From: Wuchereria bancrofti
Lineage: Eukaryota > Nematoda > Chromadorea > Rhabditida > Onchocercidae
Reading direction: 5' to 3'
DNA: 64,000 bases
NCBI GenBank assembly: GCA_005281725.1
Contig: SSBO01000009.1
Coordinates: 3,794,163 to 3,858,162, forward strand
The notes under the pieces: model-generated
What the model was told of the DNA's origin: nothing
Database searches by the model: none
What the model saw: only the letters and a program-made list of their open reading frames with translations
Part shown: positions 13,001 to 28,100 of the stretch, one piece after another
Position numbering within the stretch: the stretch's first letter is position 1
How the letters are laid out: each line of letters begins with the position of its first letter
Program-made: the position numbers and the translations under genes

Positions 13001-16000
13001 TAGTAATTCTGCACAAACTGATTACTTCGGCTTCCAAATTGCTATTAAATTGTCCAGCACTGTGTTTCGCTTCTGTTTCACCTACAATTGTTACAATATT
13101 CCTGAATTTGGGCCATTGAAAATTGATGCCATCAATGCTTCGCGCAGATTTAAGCTTCGGTGCCAGATCAAATTGATATTGACCTTCGATAGATGGCAAA
13201 AAGGAATCATTGAAGGTCTCATTGCTTATATTCTACAATCATTGCACTCAAATTATTATTGCATAAGCAAGAAATTTTATCATTGCATTATTTCCGTCAC
13301 TATTAATCAAATTAAACATTAGAAAAATGCGTGCAAGTTTAGTTATAATTTATGATGAGTGATCACTGAATAGATAACTTATCTTTTGGTGAAATCCTTT
13401 CATTAGATAATCTATCATAATATTTAGAAAAAAAACTGATAATGATCTAAAAAATTTTAAATTTTATTCCAAAAAAGATGTACCTAAATGGTAATCATTT
13501 TAAAGTGTCTTGTATCAAAATCTCAGTTTAAAATTTAATTTTGATAAATCGTGTTTCTGACTATTTGACATCCACTATTATCAATTCATTTTCAGTGTTT
13601 ACTTCACTGCTGCTGAAATTTGAATATTTTCATTTTGAAAATAACAAAAATATTGCTCATTTGTTGCCTATTGAAGGAAATAAAAAATATTCAGTGTACG
13701 TGACTTCAAACTCTTTTAAATAAACATATTTACTACATTAACGCTCATTTTCCTTATTTTTTTATAGTGTAAAGATCTGCCGAAAATTTTCTTAAAAGTG
13801 AAACAAATCTAATACTATCGAGTTCACTAATAATCTTTTTTTCCAAAATTTTTTTCAAAATTTCCAAAACTTTATCGAAAATTGACAGTTTGATATCAAT
13901 CATTTTTTTTACATGTATGCTTTTTTGCAAACAGCAATAAATCAAAAGTACGGCAGCAGTGTTTTAAATTTCGAAGTGAAGGATTTTTTAAAAACAAACA
14001 TCCTGTCGGTGTTTTAATGGTTTGTCATTTTAAACTGGAAAGATTTATTGATTTTCTTGGTAAATAAATCAGATTTCCTGGAAAGTGAAGTTATGGGTAC
14101 TTTTATAGCATAATCGAAAGTGAGGTAGGATGAGTAGAGCTATAAGACTTGAAGAAAATGTTATTACTTCAAAAAAAGCTATTTTCTGTTTTTAATGGAT
14201 ATTTTTAACTTATGTAGGAATTATTTAGAAGTTTTATCTGCAGACTACTAAATTCTTTCATTTTTCATTAACTGTTTCAAAATTTTCTGTTCAAAATTGA
14301 AATGACCAAGAAAAAACTTCGAAACTTTGATATAGATAAGGAATCAAGAAGTTATCAATAGTTGACATATCTTCATGTTTCGACCTCATGATATTTTTGG
14401 AACTGAGATTTATTGTCTTAAGTTGTTAAGATAATAATGTTGCTACTACCGTTACCTTAATTACTTGAAATGTTTTCATGCAATAGAGAATAAGTAAGAC
14501 AAAAAATATTGCTATATTACAGAATTTAATATAACAAAAGCAAGTGAGATATTAGGATGTATCCTGAAATTAACTTTTTCCAACAGATCAATACTGCTAT
14601 CTATGAATTATGGGTTGAATGGTTATAAAAAGTAAAAACAAGAGAAGTAGAAAATTTGGATTTCAAAAATTTTAAAAAGCTAATTCATGCTGTTGGATAC
14701 AGCTAAAGAAACGAAATCAAAAATTTTGAAACAAAAGTCAAAAAAAATTTTTTTAGTTGCTTAGCACTGTTTAGTAAAGAGTTTTCAAGTTGAACTTTTT
14801 CCCTTCTATGTTATTTATTCATCACTGATAAAACAAAACGAGATTATTACTTCTAAGATAATTAATAGCGTCATAATTTGTAAATCTGAAATATTAACTA
14901 AAATTTAATATGTTTTCATGCTTAAAAGATAAAGTGAAACTTGAAAAGCAAGTAATTGAATGTTACCTGACCAGCCAGTACTAATGCACCAACTGTAACA
15001 AAATCTTCTAACAATATTCGTGTACCACTATCGGATGGAATTATCGCAGTATCCTGAAGAAGCAAAGTACAGTAGTGAATAAAAAGATAATTAGAGTTCA
15101 ATTCCTTTATCAAGGTAACACTTTATATTCGTCCAAAATTTAAATAAATTTTTCTTTATATGAAACTTCAGAAGACAATGTGCTCTAACAATGATTTATG
15201 TCACCTGAGATGATGGTATCTGAAGGACATGCAATGCCGGTCGCCATTGAATCCCGTTTTTAGACACTATCCAGTTTGATCCATTATAGAAACCCAAGGG
15301 TTGACTTTGTTTGAAATAAACGTCTGCAATTGCATCTGTTTTCACCTATTATGAAAAATGAAAGTGTGTGAACTTTAGTTTTACTCTATTTCTGAAAAAT
15401 CCCATAATTCTTCTCATGAAAGAATCAATACGAAGATTGGTTTTTATTTTAACAATATTCATTCTTCAAATTAATTAATGAAAAGAATCAAATTGTTTAA
15501 TAAAAATCAGACTACTTTATACTTTTTTCACTTCAGTTAGAAAAAAATATTCCGGGAAAAATTTTCAGTGGTTTTGATTCTTCGAAATTTTAATTTTGCC
15601 AAAAAGGAAAATTTTTCAAAAAAAAAAGGAAAAAAATCAGAGACTTTGAGCAAATTTCACACGAAAGTTAAGTCTGTCACTTAATTAAAATCGAATTTTT
15701 CTGTTCCATTTGATATTGCAAGAAATTTCACCTTTCGCATTTTGCCTTTTCTCACACTGCCAATTGCCGAGCTTTCCCAGTTCAGTCCCGTTACCGAAAA
15801 ATAAAATCCCATTAGTCGGAAGATCAATTTTTTGCGAGTGTAAACTAGTGGCAATCGACGCTACAGTAATTTCTCTTTCATCGAAATGAATTTGGTCATT
15901 TTCACATGGGCCAATATTGTTTTGCCAATATTCTGATTTTTCTAGAATATTTGTCCCGTGGAAAATATAATTTAAACATTGAATATTTAGTGCTGGAAGT

Positions 16001-16056
16001 AATAATAATAATAGTATCACTATATGAATATTTTGAAGCATTTCTAGAGTCTGCAA
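10013..16056 (-). CDS. AMN: Amnionless-like endocytic receptor subunit
   Basis: Minus-strand exons: 16056-15732 (ATG, hydrophobic signal peptide, then WQNNIGPCENDQIHF), 15335-15205, 15053-14967 (DTAIIPSDSGTRILLEDF), an uncertain exon near 13190-13026, 12414-12303 (QQCQSKTAPKCSRMLRPIG, then HCCEICG), 11758-11604, 11120-11021, 10724-10653, 10519-10426 (transmembrane segment LALISLLAVSAIVIGVILAI), 10311-10182 and 10105-10013 (TAA). Phases agree throughout except at the uncertain exon, where two frames are open. Signal peptide, N-terminal region, CC-x2-C cysteine cluster, single membrane span and short tail match the order of animal amnionless, which brings the cubilin receptor to the apical membrane. 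The tail carries FENIAF, close to the FxNPxF endocytic signal but without its Pro. An in-frame second ATG lies five codons after the first. Confidence 0.8.
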
Positions 16057-17237
16057 TTAATTAGTCTTTATAGCGGAAGATTAAAAAGATTTTAATTATC
16101 TGGTTACACAATATCATTCAGATAGAATTGGTACTCGACAGATTAATCAATTACATTGGTCAATAAAGCACTCTTTGAAGATATCAAAGAGTACATACTC
16201 CCATCAATGATAATGGTAATTCCTGAACATATTGATTATTTTGATTAATGCGCTAGAAATTGTGGCATGTTTTATTTTACATAAGGAAAAAAGTCATTGG
16301 TAAATTTGTGAATCGTAGAATGCATCCTCAAAGATTGATTGCACAAAATTTGTGACAAGTAAGGAAAATTTTTAAAAAATAGATGGAATAATTAATTTGA
16401 ATTTCTAAAAAGTCTTACCAAAAGTTATTGTTACTAATTATTCAGCTATTTAGGACAGCTACTCTTACATTAATTATTCAGCTATACATCATTATCAAAT
16501 GGAATTACAGCTTTTTCAAAAAGTTGCGCTCATAGATTCATTGAACAAATGCTTCATACTTTTATACAGTTTCAAGTACGAAATATACGAATTATTATTA
16601 CAATTGATAAAGCATCACTAAGTGTTTAAGTAAAGATTAAAGAATGTCAGAGGTAATATTGTTAGGTAATCACATAATATGTCTGTAATCAATGCATATG
16701 AATATCTACAACCACTGATTTTTTTTTCAACTGATATGCAAAACAAAAATATCAGTCTGTCGAATAAACTTATCAATATTTACATAATATTTTGCAACGA
16801 ACTGTTATGATCACAAAATGCTCGTTAGTGGACAAAATTCAACTAAAAATAGGGAAAAGAAAGTAAAAGATCACATCAACTGCAATCATACAAATAAATA
16901 AAATTCACGAATCTTGAAGTTAAATTGAAGACTTATCATTTGTAAAATAGATGCAAGATAAAATGGAACAGAACCACAATTCAATGACACTTATAGACTG
17001 TAGTGCCATAGTACTAAAAATTATTGATTTTCTCGGTCTGTTCGATTATGAAATACTTGCATATATGAAATAAAAGTAAGTTATGAAGTTATCCCCTTAG
17101 CACGCCTATGACAATGATGAAAGATTTTGACAAGATTTTGAAAAGTTACGATTTTTCCAGGTGAATAACAACAATTTCTCGAGAATTGTATGTATCATAA
17201 ACGAATGCAATAATAGAATATCAATAATTATCATTAA

Positions 17238-20200
17238 TTAATCATCATTAAATGGCATCAACACATGCCATTGTGCAACAGAGCGACGTGGTGTTGCGAG
17301 TACATCCTGCCATTGTTTCAACGCCACACCGTTAGCATTACTGCCAATGATAACGTGACCGATACGTTCATTCGAGCCAACTCGATCGTAATCCGAAACT
17401 GTTACTTGCAAATGCACCCGCTGAAACGGATTGTTTATATTAAACTGACTGAAATTTATCATCAGCTGATTATAAATTTGGAATGAAAGCAACGCATAGA
17501 AGCGATTTTTGTAGTGAAATTTTCCAATTTGATTTTATTTCAGTCTTACTTTAACATTCTTTCTTGATACATTTAAGAAGTAGTGTGCAAAATAAGAGAA
17601 ATCATTTCGTAATAAGACAGGTGGTTTTGAACTTTTTGATATTAAATTTGTTACAAATAAACAGTGATAATGTGATATGTGTTCAAGTCAAAGAAGTATG
17701 GAACTATTTCTGTTTAGTAATTATATGGAAATAACAGAGCTTTAACCTAGTATTTCCAATGATGTTATCACATATTTGTCTTGAATTCTCAAAAATTTAA
17801 ATGTCTGGAAAAAAAAGTCCTTGAACTTTATTCACTTTACCTGCATTTTCTCTGGGCTGACATCAAAACTGAATGATTCATTATAATATGGATTTAATGT
17901 TTTCATCTTAATTGTTGTCTTCTTTTTTTCTAATCGTTTCTTTTGCATCATCAAATAAATTTTAACGTATGGATCTGCAAAGCAAAACAAAATATTCTAT
18001 GATATCACCAAAACTAACTGACTAATTGTATATGGATTTAAGTTTGAATGATTTAATTTATTATTATGAAACAAATTATTTGAAAAATAGCGAAGTGCTA
18101 AACATAATCTGATTTATGAAGTTACCCATACAACAATTAGATTTAAATGGGAAAGTTGATGATATCACATTTCAATATTGCGGCACTTCATGCGACATCA
18201 TATGGATTTTAATAAGCGCTGTAAAATGTTATTGCGAATTTGAAAAATGTACTAACCTGATAAACCAAGAACGTCCATCTTTTTTAAATTTTTGCATTCC
18301 ATTACAACAACCGTTAATTTATTTTTATTTGGAACATAACGAAGTGCTAAACATACTTCACCTAACCTATTTTCCTGAAATTACTCAATAAATTTCATAT
18401 ATTCGTATCTTATTTCGATCAGAAATTTGCCCTTCGATTAAGTTGTCAAAAGTTATTACTTTAGATTTTAATTTGTTATGTATCACATTTTCCATTCATA
18501 CCAAAAAGATTATTAGTAAGTTAAGCTGTACTGAAGAAATGGAATTCAGTAATTCCTATTTGCAATCGATTTCCAGTAACAGCCATGTAGCAAATTAAAA
18601 TATATTTATAATCTGAACAATACAAAAATATCCTTCAATTTTTTCAAGCCATTAATACCATAATGATTCTCATACAGAAAAATGAAAAAATACCGGGGGA
18701 GTTTGAATCAAGTCACACCTCTCAATGGTAGTCGCTAGATCTACCTTTCCAAGAGGTATTGATATTTCGCCTATCTGAAATTACTGTGTGTGTGTATATA
18801 TATTGCTAAATTGCCCAAATTTCTTTTTCTGACTTCTGATCCTCTTAAAATCTGCAAGTTTTTTGGGGCACAATTGTAAAAATTATTAGCAGTGATGAAT
18901 TAAAACATATAATCACAACTTAAATAATAAAAAGTAGCTTTACTAATCGATAAAGGATGAAGAAATTTGATTGACAACACATTCTTTACAAATAAACTTG
19001 ATTGAGAGAGATGCAAAAAGATTGGACTTGCTCCAGAAAGTTCATAAATTAATGTTTATTCCAAAATTCTTAAACGAATATCAAAGATCGTGATAAAGAA
19101 AGTTTACCTGACCGTGTTTACCAAATCTATCAAAATCAAAAACGCTCATAACCAGCGTTTGACTGCTGATTTCGTTGTATGGTATCTGAAGATTATATAA
19201 ATTAAAAAGGAATGAGTTGTCTGACTACTTGAAAAAGCCTTATCTAAAAGGCATAAGCATAATTCTTATGGTAGTTTTAAGTAAAGTAAACATGAAAAAG
19301 AATTTAGGGATAGTTTCACAAACGGAAATGAAGAAAAAGTTTGCTAAATGCTTATTTCTATCAGTGCGCTAATTTATACTTCTTTTTTTTTGATATGTAA
19401 TGGCAAAGTTAGAGAATAATCGAGCAAAATGCTATTCAAAATAAACTTGAACCAGTCATAATGAAGGTGACCAAAAGTTAAAGACCTTTGCTAAGGCCTT
19501 ATTTCTCTCTTACTGATTTGTATAAATGAATTGCAGAGAGTTAATCGTTATTTCTCCACCCCATATTTCCATTTTAGTGCTGTTTTTTGCTCTTTCTTTT
19601 GCATCCAAATCTTTACTTTTTCGATATATTTCATAAGTAAACGAAAAATTTCTTGAATTAACAGTCAAATACATCCAACAATTTCCATTTTCAGAATAAC
19701 CTACGTTTCTTAAGTTGGTGTAGGTTTTAAAAAGTAAATTTAGATGTCAGCACTATATTTGACTTATTTTAATTAATTGGGGAAAAAATTATGATTATAA
19801 TAATGGAAGATAAGTTTATTTCTTTCAGAAATTTTCGCATCAGAATTTGACGAATAACATGGAAAGTAATCCCTGCATTCTTGGTGACTGGTTATAGATA
19901 AAAAAAAAGTTGTCGAGATGCATAGAAATGTAATAAATTATTGGTGTATAGTTCAATTGGTTCAAAATCTGAAGCGTTCCTTGACCACTGCAAGCTCAAG
20001 AGTTATCGTAAGGATAAATTGCTTTCTTCTAGTTCACTAATGCCAGTTATATAACGACTGTTGGATTCTCAGATATGACAGTTTCAACGGGATCAAATGA
20101 TGGTTTCAGAATATTTGCCTTCCAGTGGAAATTCAGCTTTAGGAAGCATTCTATCTCCTCTTTTCCGCCCATAACTAAGTTAGTCCTGCTTTTACCGTAT

Positions 20201-22134
20201 CCCATTTTTTCGCAGAACATAATCCGTTCGAAGAGAGAACGACAATTCAAAATGGTGATTTTACATTTCTAGAATGCTGGATGTCTGTAGAGTTTTTATA
20301 CAAGTGGACCTTTTTTTCTGTCTTCAATTTTCTTGACTGGTCAGTCCAATTCCAGATGACCGGCTACCGTTCCTAATCTTTAGAATTGATCTTCCGTCTT
20401 TGTATAATTTCTTGAATTACTACTACACTTTAGATTTGTTACTTCTTGAGTCAAATGTGCTTGTTGATATTATATAGATAAAGAATCCTTGTCGCTCAAA
20501 TATGTCTTTTGTTTAACATCTTCCCTTACTTCAAAATAAAAGAAAAAAATAGCAAAAAGATGAAGAATAAGTATTAAAATAATATTCACATTTATATTAA
20601 AAAGTATGTCTGATAATGATGCCGAAAATTTCAATAATGTAAAAAAATCGTAATTATTTTTCGCGCCATCTCCATATGCTGTAACTATAACTTATCAATG
20701 AGTTAATTCTGCTAACTATTACTTAGACCCGTGATAATAGCGTTATTATCTTAATGAGAATTTTCACTGGCAGAAAAAAATCTGGCACAGATATTTCTTT
20801 CCAATGATTTTGTTATCAGTCAGTTAATACTTGTTCTTATAGTTATTGCTTGGATAGGAAATACCAGAAAAACAATATTCTTTATAAATCTTGAATTAAA
20901 TTAGTTAAATTCACCTTGAACATAAAATTTTCATTGAAAACAGGATTAAGTGACTTCTTCTGCACCCTGGTTTGATATTTCTTTTTTTTGTCCGGTAAAA
21001 GGAATAATTTGACGTATGGATCGGAGGTACCACCAAGATCCATCGCTGGCAAGCCATCTGCTTGGATTACAGTTACCGTTAGCTATAAATTTCTTGTTCA
21101 AATAAAATTTTAAATTATCAGTCCTCGTGATTTATTGCTTACAAATTTTCTATTATTAATCAAACTTAATTGTTTTAAAAAACGACATGTGATATATGAA
21201 ATACAATAAAAAGTGTTAAAAAGGGAGTGTTTTTTAATTCAGATCATTTTAGCAAAGAAATCACTGAGAGATGATAGAAAGAGTCAAAAATAATCTTGCA
21301 ATATCTTTTCCTTTTATCACAAAAAATTTTCATATGGAAATCGGTTTTTCATATCCCCAAAAAAAGTAAGTTCAAAGAAAAGTGCATTACTTTTAAGAAA
21401 TTTTTTCAATTGGAATATAAATTTTTTCTTGAACTGGATTTTTCCTTCCCTTCGAATTCATTTCGATTTGAAAAAATCAATTTTACTTCCTTCAAATAAG
21501 AGAAAACAAAAACAAATTTAGAAATATTTGCGCTAATATTAAAAAATATTACTGAAAGTATATGAATCTAGACTAGAAGAAGTATCAGTTTTTAGCCATG
21601 AATATTGTGTCACAAAAAGTATAGTAATTTTTATTTATAAATTTTAAATAAGTCCACACAACGCTTTATAAATTTTAGCGCTTTATAAAAGCTTTATAAA
21701 TGTTCCTTCCGCTCTTTTTATACTTTTGCAGTTTTAAAAATTTCCATTCGTTTTGGTTAAAAGTACACCCATTAGCATAGTTTGATGATTAAGCAAACAG
21801 AACATAATGTTATGTTTAGCTGTGCTATACCTGTAATCTTTCTTGATATAATCGTTGATCTCATACTTATCCATTATTATTTCTCAACTAAAACAATTAA
21901 ATTTTTTCTGTTATCATTTGAATTTTAACATTTTTCTGAAAATCAGGAAAATTTATTTGCCTTAGTCTATTGATAGTACTATAGACCGAGGGATTTGTTC
22001 TTAAAAAGAACTTACTGAATTTTTGTCGAAGTCATAATCAAGTTTATAAGACAATCGTCCCAAGAATTTCTTTTCTTTCTTCTCCTCTTTTTTCTTATTT
22101 ATTGATATTGTTTTTGGCGAAACCGATTCGGGAG
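17238..22134 (-). CDS. Synaptotagmin, two C2 domains (N-terminus unresolved)
   Basis: Seven in-phase minus-strand exons: 22134-22016, 21082-20915, 19185-19108, 18774-18694, 18374-18257, 17974-17841, 17420-17238 (TAA), together about 294 residues. A lysine/glutamate-rich linker leads into C2A ([51 protein letters not shown]) and C2B ([51 protein letters not shown]). It ends [16 protein letters not shown]. The Asp-x-Asp loop-3 pair is intact in both domains; one outer C2A ligand (usually Asp in KHD) is Gly. The C-terminal WHxL motif typical of synaptotagmins is present. This is a neuronal or secretory calcium sensor of the SNT-1/SNT-2 type; which paralogue cannot be settled. The first exon enters mid-codon, so exons with the membrane anchor must lie above 22134 and were not identified. 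Confidence 0.88.
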
Positions 22135-25100
22135 CTGTAACGATTGGGAAAATTACTTCATTTGGATAATTTGGAAAAAAGAATGCTTCGAATTTTTAAT
22201 CAGTTTATCAATGTACTGTAGGTTCTATAATTAGTGACTTATTTTGCTGATTAATATTTTCTTGGCGTTTTTCATTTATTAAATTTTAAATTTGGTTTTT
22301 TCCAAAGAAGCTAGCATAATTTTATAGTATCAGATAACATAGCGATAATAAAATAGTCCTTAGACATTCCTTAAACATTTTGTAAATGTATCTTATTGAT
22401 AATTGAAAGCATATGATAATCTATTAATGTTAATTAGTAGCAACAGTAAAAACACATGCGTGTAGTTGTATTGCTTTTGTTCCATGAAAACATCTTTATT
22501 CATTTCATTTCTCGAACTGATAATAATCTTTAGCATATGAACGCACACATCTGCAATTGTGATAAATCATGATTTATCATCCTATAAATCTTATTCAACA
22601 ACATTTACCGTCACGGTCAAATCTCAATTTCAATACACTATTATTGAAATGTAATGAAGCATATACAGCTATATCTAAGAAGCCTGACTAACGCACAACA
22701 GTTTGTTTTTTCTTTTTTTAATTTGAAAGATTTAGAGAACAAAATGCAAAATGCTCATTATAAAATTAAAAAACAAAATGTGTTTGCAAGAAAACAGAGC
22801 CAATACTTTTCAATTCCTAATGAATATTGTTCGATATGTCTTTTTTTCATCTATTATTTTCAGATAAAAAGTATTTCGCAATCTAGCTTGAATTTAATTA
22901 ATTTTTATGGCAAAGAATACATGTGGAAGATAATACAAGCGATACGATGAATTTATAGAAATAGAAAACATTTTATATTGCCTCCGTAGTTTTATTGATA
23001 TGAATATCAAGTAACAAATTCTCGTTTTCTTGATTTAGGAATTAGCAAGTTAAACAAACATAAAATCGTGTATTTTGGAGAAATTTGAGAAAAGATATCC
23101 ATATATCCATTCTTATCCATTCTAGAAAAGATATCCAGAAAAGATATCCAAAAGATATCCAAAAAGATATCCATTTAAAGATTTAAGAAAGAACTTCTCT
23201 ATTTCAATTCTCAAGTATATCGTGAAATAAAATTTACCTGAACTTATCAGTCATAGAATGTAGTGCGAGATGTACGGGAAATGAATTCGTAATGAGAATG
23301 GAATCCAGAATGCATTTTAAAAATAAAAAATACTGTTTTAATTATTACTTTTGCATTTATGATATGATGACAGATAAATATATTGCTTAAAAAAATCTTA
23401 ATCTTAGGGATTGGATTTCTCCATTGAACACATTTAACTTTCTTTTATCAATCGTCTTCTCAGTTCATTAGTCTTTTTATTTCTATTGTTCTATTGGATC
23501 ATATTTCAGGATATTTGATCACTTGATCTCATATTTAATTTAAAATATATAAATAATTTAAATATGTAATTTCAAGTGTTTTCAAAATTTCGGCAAATCA
23601 TTTGTGGATACACAGTAAAGTGCAATTAAGGATCTTATTTGAAATGTATCTGATTGGTACGTTCATAAACTGCAATAGTGGTAATAATTTTAGAAACTAA
23701 CAGGAAGAATTATGAAGCTTTAGTTGTAATTGAATTTCTTGTTTTCAGTCTTCTCGTTACAAAAAGAAAAAAACAAAGAATGAAATCAGACGTAGTAAAA
23801 ACGTAAATTATCTTGAAATGTTGACTTTTTGCATGACTATTCATTAATATGGGACAAAATCTTTTTACTCAGCGAAAATTAAAACAAGTAAATCTGCTAA
23901 GCATGAAATTCAACTTTTTGCTTTATGAAACAGTCTCTTTCTCTCTCAATTAGCAATCTATTTTATCGCTTGTTTTAAAGTAATGTTGATAAAATTAACA
24001 AAAATATAGATTTTATTGATGAAATAAAGAAGAAAATGAAGGATGAGGGTAGGAGAGAAAGAGGGAAAGAGAGAAGAAGAGAAAATATAAAGTAGTGTCC
24101 GGATAATGAGCAAAAAAATCCAATAAAATTCAACAAACGATCAATTTTGTAGACGATTAATCGTTCTGATCATAGCAAATTGTAAATTTACGGTTTCATA
24201 AGTGAATGAATGAAGTTGGTAAATAGGGGAAACTCTACTTCTACTTACAGTCTATGAATTTACCATATCATTTTAAATTTCCATTCATTTAAACAGTTCA
24301 ATCAAAAAGTTTGTTGTAAACTGTAGTCCATTATATATATATATGTCACCCGTTTTCATTTCCTCAGTTTACCTCTTTATTCAGACCATTTTGCGACATG
24401 CGATCGGTTCCGTTTTTTGTTGCATTCCTTGCGAAAGAGAATAATTAGATTTAGCAAGACTGCTTGAAAAAGAAGCTAAGCTCTAATTATTTCCTCTTTC
24501 TTTTATCGTTTCTGCTTCTAAAAATAATTTCCGCCAGAAAAAAAGTATAGTTAATGGTGATAGAGAAATGATAGGAAAGTATCATCAATTACGGATGTAT
24601 TTAATAGAATAGGATCAAGATTCGATGCTTTGTGGGGACAAACGACAAATGAATGGATGGACGAATTACAAAACGCTTTATTTGGGAAACTGTTTTTTAA
24701 ATTAATACAAAATTCTTTTGTATAAATTTTAGAAACTTTACAAAAAAAATTTCTTAGTTTCCAAGATAAGTGGAAAAGGTTATGTTACGGGAGGGAGACA
24801 TTTGTTATTAAAAAGGAAAAGCAAAAAAGTCCAGTTTAATTAATGCCAAAGTATAGTTGCAATTTTTTTCATAAATTAGTAATAAAGTTCTGTTTTCCCA
24901 AAACTTTTCTTTGAAATTCTCCAGAAAACTATGATGTAAACTAAAAAAGGATTGATGATGATTTCATTTGAATTGTTAATTCCTAGAAAATAGAAGAAAA
25001 TAAATAAATTACTACGTTAGACAATGCAGTTTTGGTCATATCTGAGTGAAATTTATTTCAGTTTTTCAAATGATCAAAACGTTTGCAAAAAAGGAAAGAT

Positions 25101-28100
25101 TTAAGGACGGTTTTCTTCTCCAGAATGATTGTATCTTTCACTCATTGTAAATTAAATGGTATTACTTATCACTTATCCGTTCTTCGTCTTCCGTTGAATT
25201 CTGATATAATAATTAGAAAAACAAGTTTAGATTGGATACATGCTTTAGATTATCACATCCTCACAAAAAATGTTTCAAGAGAGTTCTTAGGAATAGCTTT
25301 GGTGGCTAGAAAAAAGAATTGATAGAAAAGAGCCAAACAAATTAACAAACCGAAAGTTGTCTGAATGTCTCAAGAGATGTCACACTTGAAAGAATCAAAA
25401 AATTCTTATTTCACATTGTAGACAAGCAAATAAGCGTTTATATGAGAGAAAAAAAGTGAAAATAAAGGAGGCATGCATTTAAAATAAATGGAAATGAAAT
25501 TTAAGAGTTAGTTCACGAAAGAAATTAAAAGTATTCAAAGAAATCAAGTTGAATAATTGTTTTTAATTATGATTGGTGACCTGAAATATTGCATACACTT
25601 ATTTGCAGCCATTATTTTTAGGTAAAATGTTAAATCTATTGATTAAAGTGTAGTGAATTTAATATGTAGCCATTAGAATATACAGCTCTTCTGGACAAAA
25701 TAATTTAAGTCTACTTTAAATAAAAAAAAAAAAAGAAAAAAAAGGAAGAAATCGGATTGCTAAGATGTAACGTAGACATATGTTTAAGAAAATGTACAAT
25801 GTTCGAAATTTCTGATTTCATAAAAAAGAAAAGTCCCAACCAAATGATGCTGATGTTTAGAAAAAAGACTTTGTGGTCCTTATTGATGTTGGGCTGAAAT
25901 GATGGATGGCAATTGAATGATGGCTAACAACCTTTTATGAAATATGGTTATATCTGAGCACTCCTCCAGTTCCTAATACATTCAGCGCAATTATCGCATT
26001 CTACTTAAAAGTGTATCACATATAATCTTACGATATATCATAAAATGCATATGAAAGTTGTGAAAAATAAAACTCAAAAATGTTTAAAATGAAATTGGTA
26101 CAAAGTGACACTACTACACTGCGACTATGTGTAATGCTGTGTTTATAGGCCAGGCTAGACTCATTAGATGTTTAGATCTTGGCCATATTTATATGCATGC
26201 ATCTTTTCATGAAATTAGTTAAACAGCGCCATTGGTATGCACCTAAAAGCGTAAGGTGTGATTAAAGTATAAAATAAATTGAATTGAATATAAAATTAAG
26301 TTTCAACGGAAGTATTCAAAACAAGCCTAGGCCTTTTAGGGCTCATTGAGATGCTAACATCGTCATCATCGTTATCATCTTGGCAAATAAACAAGTAAAA
26401 CATGCAAATTTCAAATTAATAAGGCAAATGACTTGATGAATTGAGAAGAGATGCGATTGTGATGTTTATAAATATGTCTATGTGCTTTTGCTATAGTTTC
26501 GGTATATAACAGATGAAGCTTAATAAGGCTTGTTTGTTGAGTGGATGCTTCTTTGTCTTATAATTCCTATCCATCTATGGCGCATATGTCTATATGGACG
26601 GATGTTGGTGGCTGTTAGACATACATTCATTCATTCATTGACTTCAATGATCGTCATCTAATGGCTTGAGTCCAAGTTGAAAATGGTTCAACTAGGGCAA
26701 TCAATATTTAAGTAAGAGTCTGAATGAAGCCTATTACTCTACATATTACTTCTATTGGAAAAGTGTGAATGTGATGTGCTACCGATAAATGAAGAGTAAA
26801 GTCGGAATGAATGTGTCCGAAAAGACAGACGAGAAAAGGGAGTACGAGTGAATTCACACCTTCTTCTGAGAGGTATGTTTGTATCAGCGGGAAAAACATT
26901 TACCTTTGAGTAAGCGGTGATGAGAGGCTCAGCTAAACCATTTCATTTGCGCATTTTATTTCAGGACGAAGTGTTTTCCTTTCCACCACAAAATTGTCTT
27001 TGGAGCTGTAATATCCAATGTAAAATATGAAGGATCTACTCGGAAGTAATATCCAATGTGAATCGGAAAATCTCATTTTATAACCACTCAGATATTTTTA
27101 GCACAGTCAATATGTCACATCAGACGGAAATCGGAGAAGATAAACTGTACATGAAACATTTTATAGATGCATTTATTTGAAATTTATTTCATTACTTATT
27201 TTTTGTGCAACGGAATATCGATTAGATGTGTCCTAGTTAATGCAGCGTTGAATACGTAGGATTCACTTGAATTTAAATTGTTAAGTGATACCATTTGAAA
27301 GTTCATGCATCTTATAACATATTTGTACGTTAAGCAACAAATATCTATGCTACAATACCAGTGGTGACAACTCCTCATAAAATATTCTGTATATTAAATA
27401 TGTTTTACACCATGGTTCATTTAAAAGTCAATGGTTTATCTTCCATTTCCACAAAATAAATTAAGATCATTCTCTAAGTTAAATAAAGTCCAACGACTAT
27501 TTAATGCACTAATTTATATTCTGCTAGTTTTGCTTTTGCAAATACTTCCTCATAAATTGTAAAAGGAATGAATATATGGGGTATATTAATTTGCAAAATC
27601 ATTTCATGAGTAACTTAAGGTTCTTTGCTTTTAGTCTTATAAGACATTATACTTGGATAAGTAGCTAAGTATGATGCTATATAGCTTACCGATATACAAT
27701 TTTATCACAATTTGAATGCTTCAAATTTCTCTACTTTTTCTTCCTGAAGGAAAAATAAAATGAGGAAGACGGCATAAATGTATTATTCATCGGATACTAT
27801 TGTATAGTCTGCAGCAGCTAACCAAAAGGCATTTCCTCATCTGAAAGTAATGAAATTCTCACATATTGTCAATGAATAGCAGTGAAGAGAAGTTGAATAT
27901 GAAATGGAAATGTGGCGAATAGTATTTGAATGATATCAAAATAATTTCAACCACTGATACATACCCATGGACTGACTGTACACTATCGGTGAGCAAGCAA
28001 AGCATTTCTTATTTTCTACAACAATTTTGAGCGAAAATTGGTCATTTCTTCCAAGAATTTGACTAAAAAAAGTCAACATTTATAATTACATTTTTTTTAA

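Noticed and set aside
20075..20272. Overlapping open frames on both strands within the second synaptotagmin gene
   Set aside because: They lie in an intron whose flanking exons already join in phase, and neither resembles a C2 domain.
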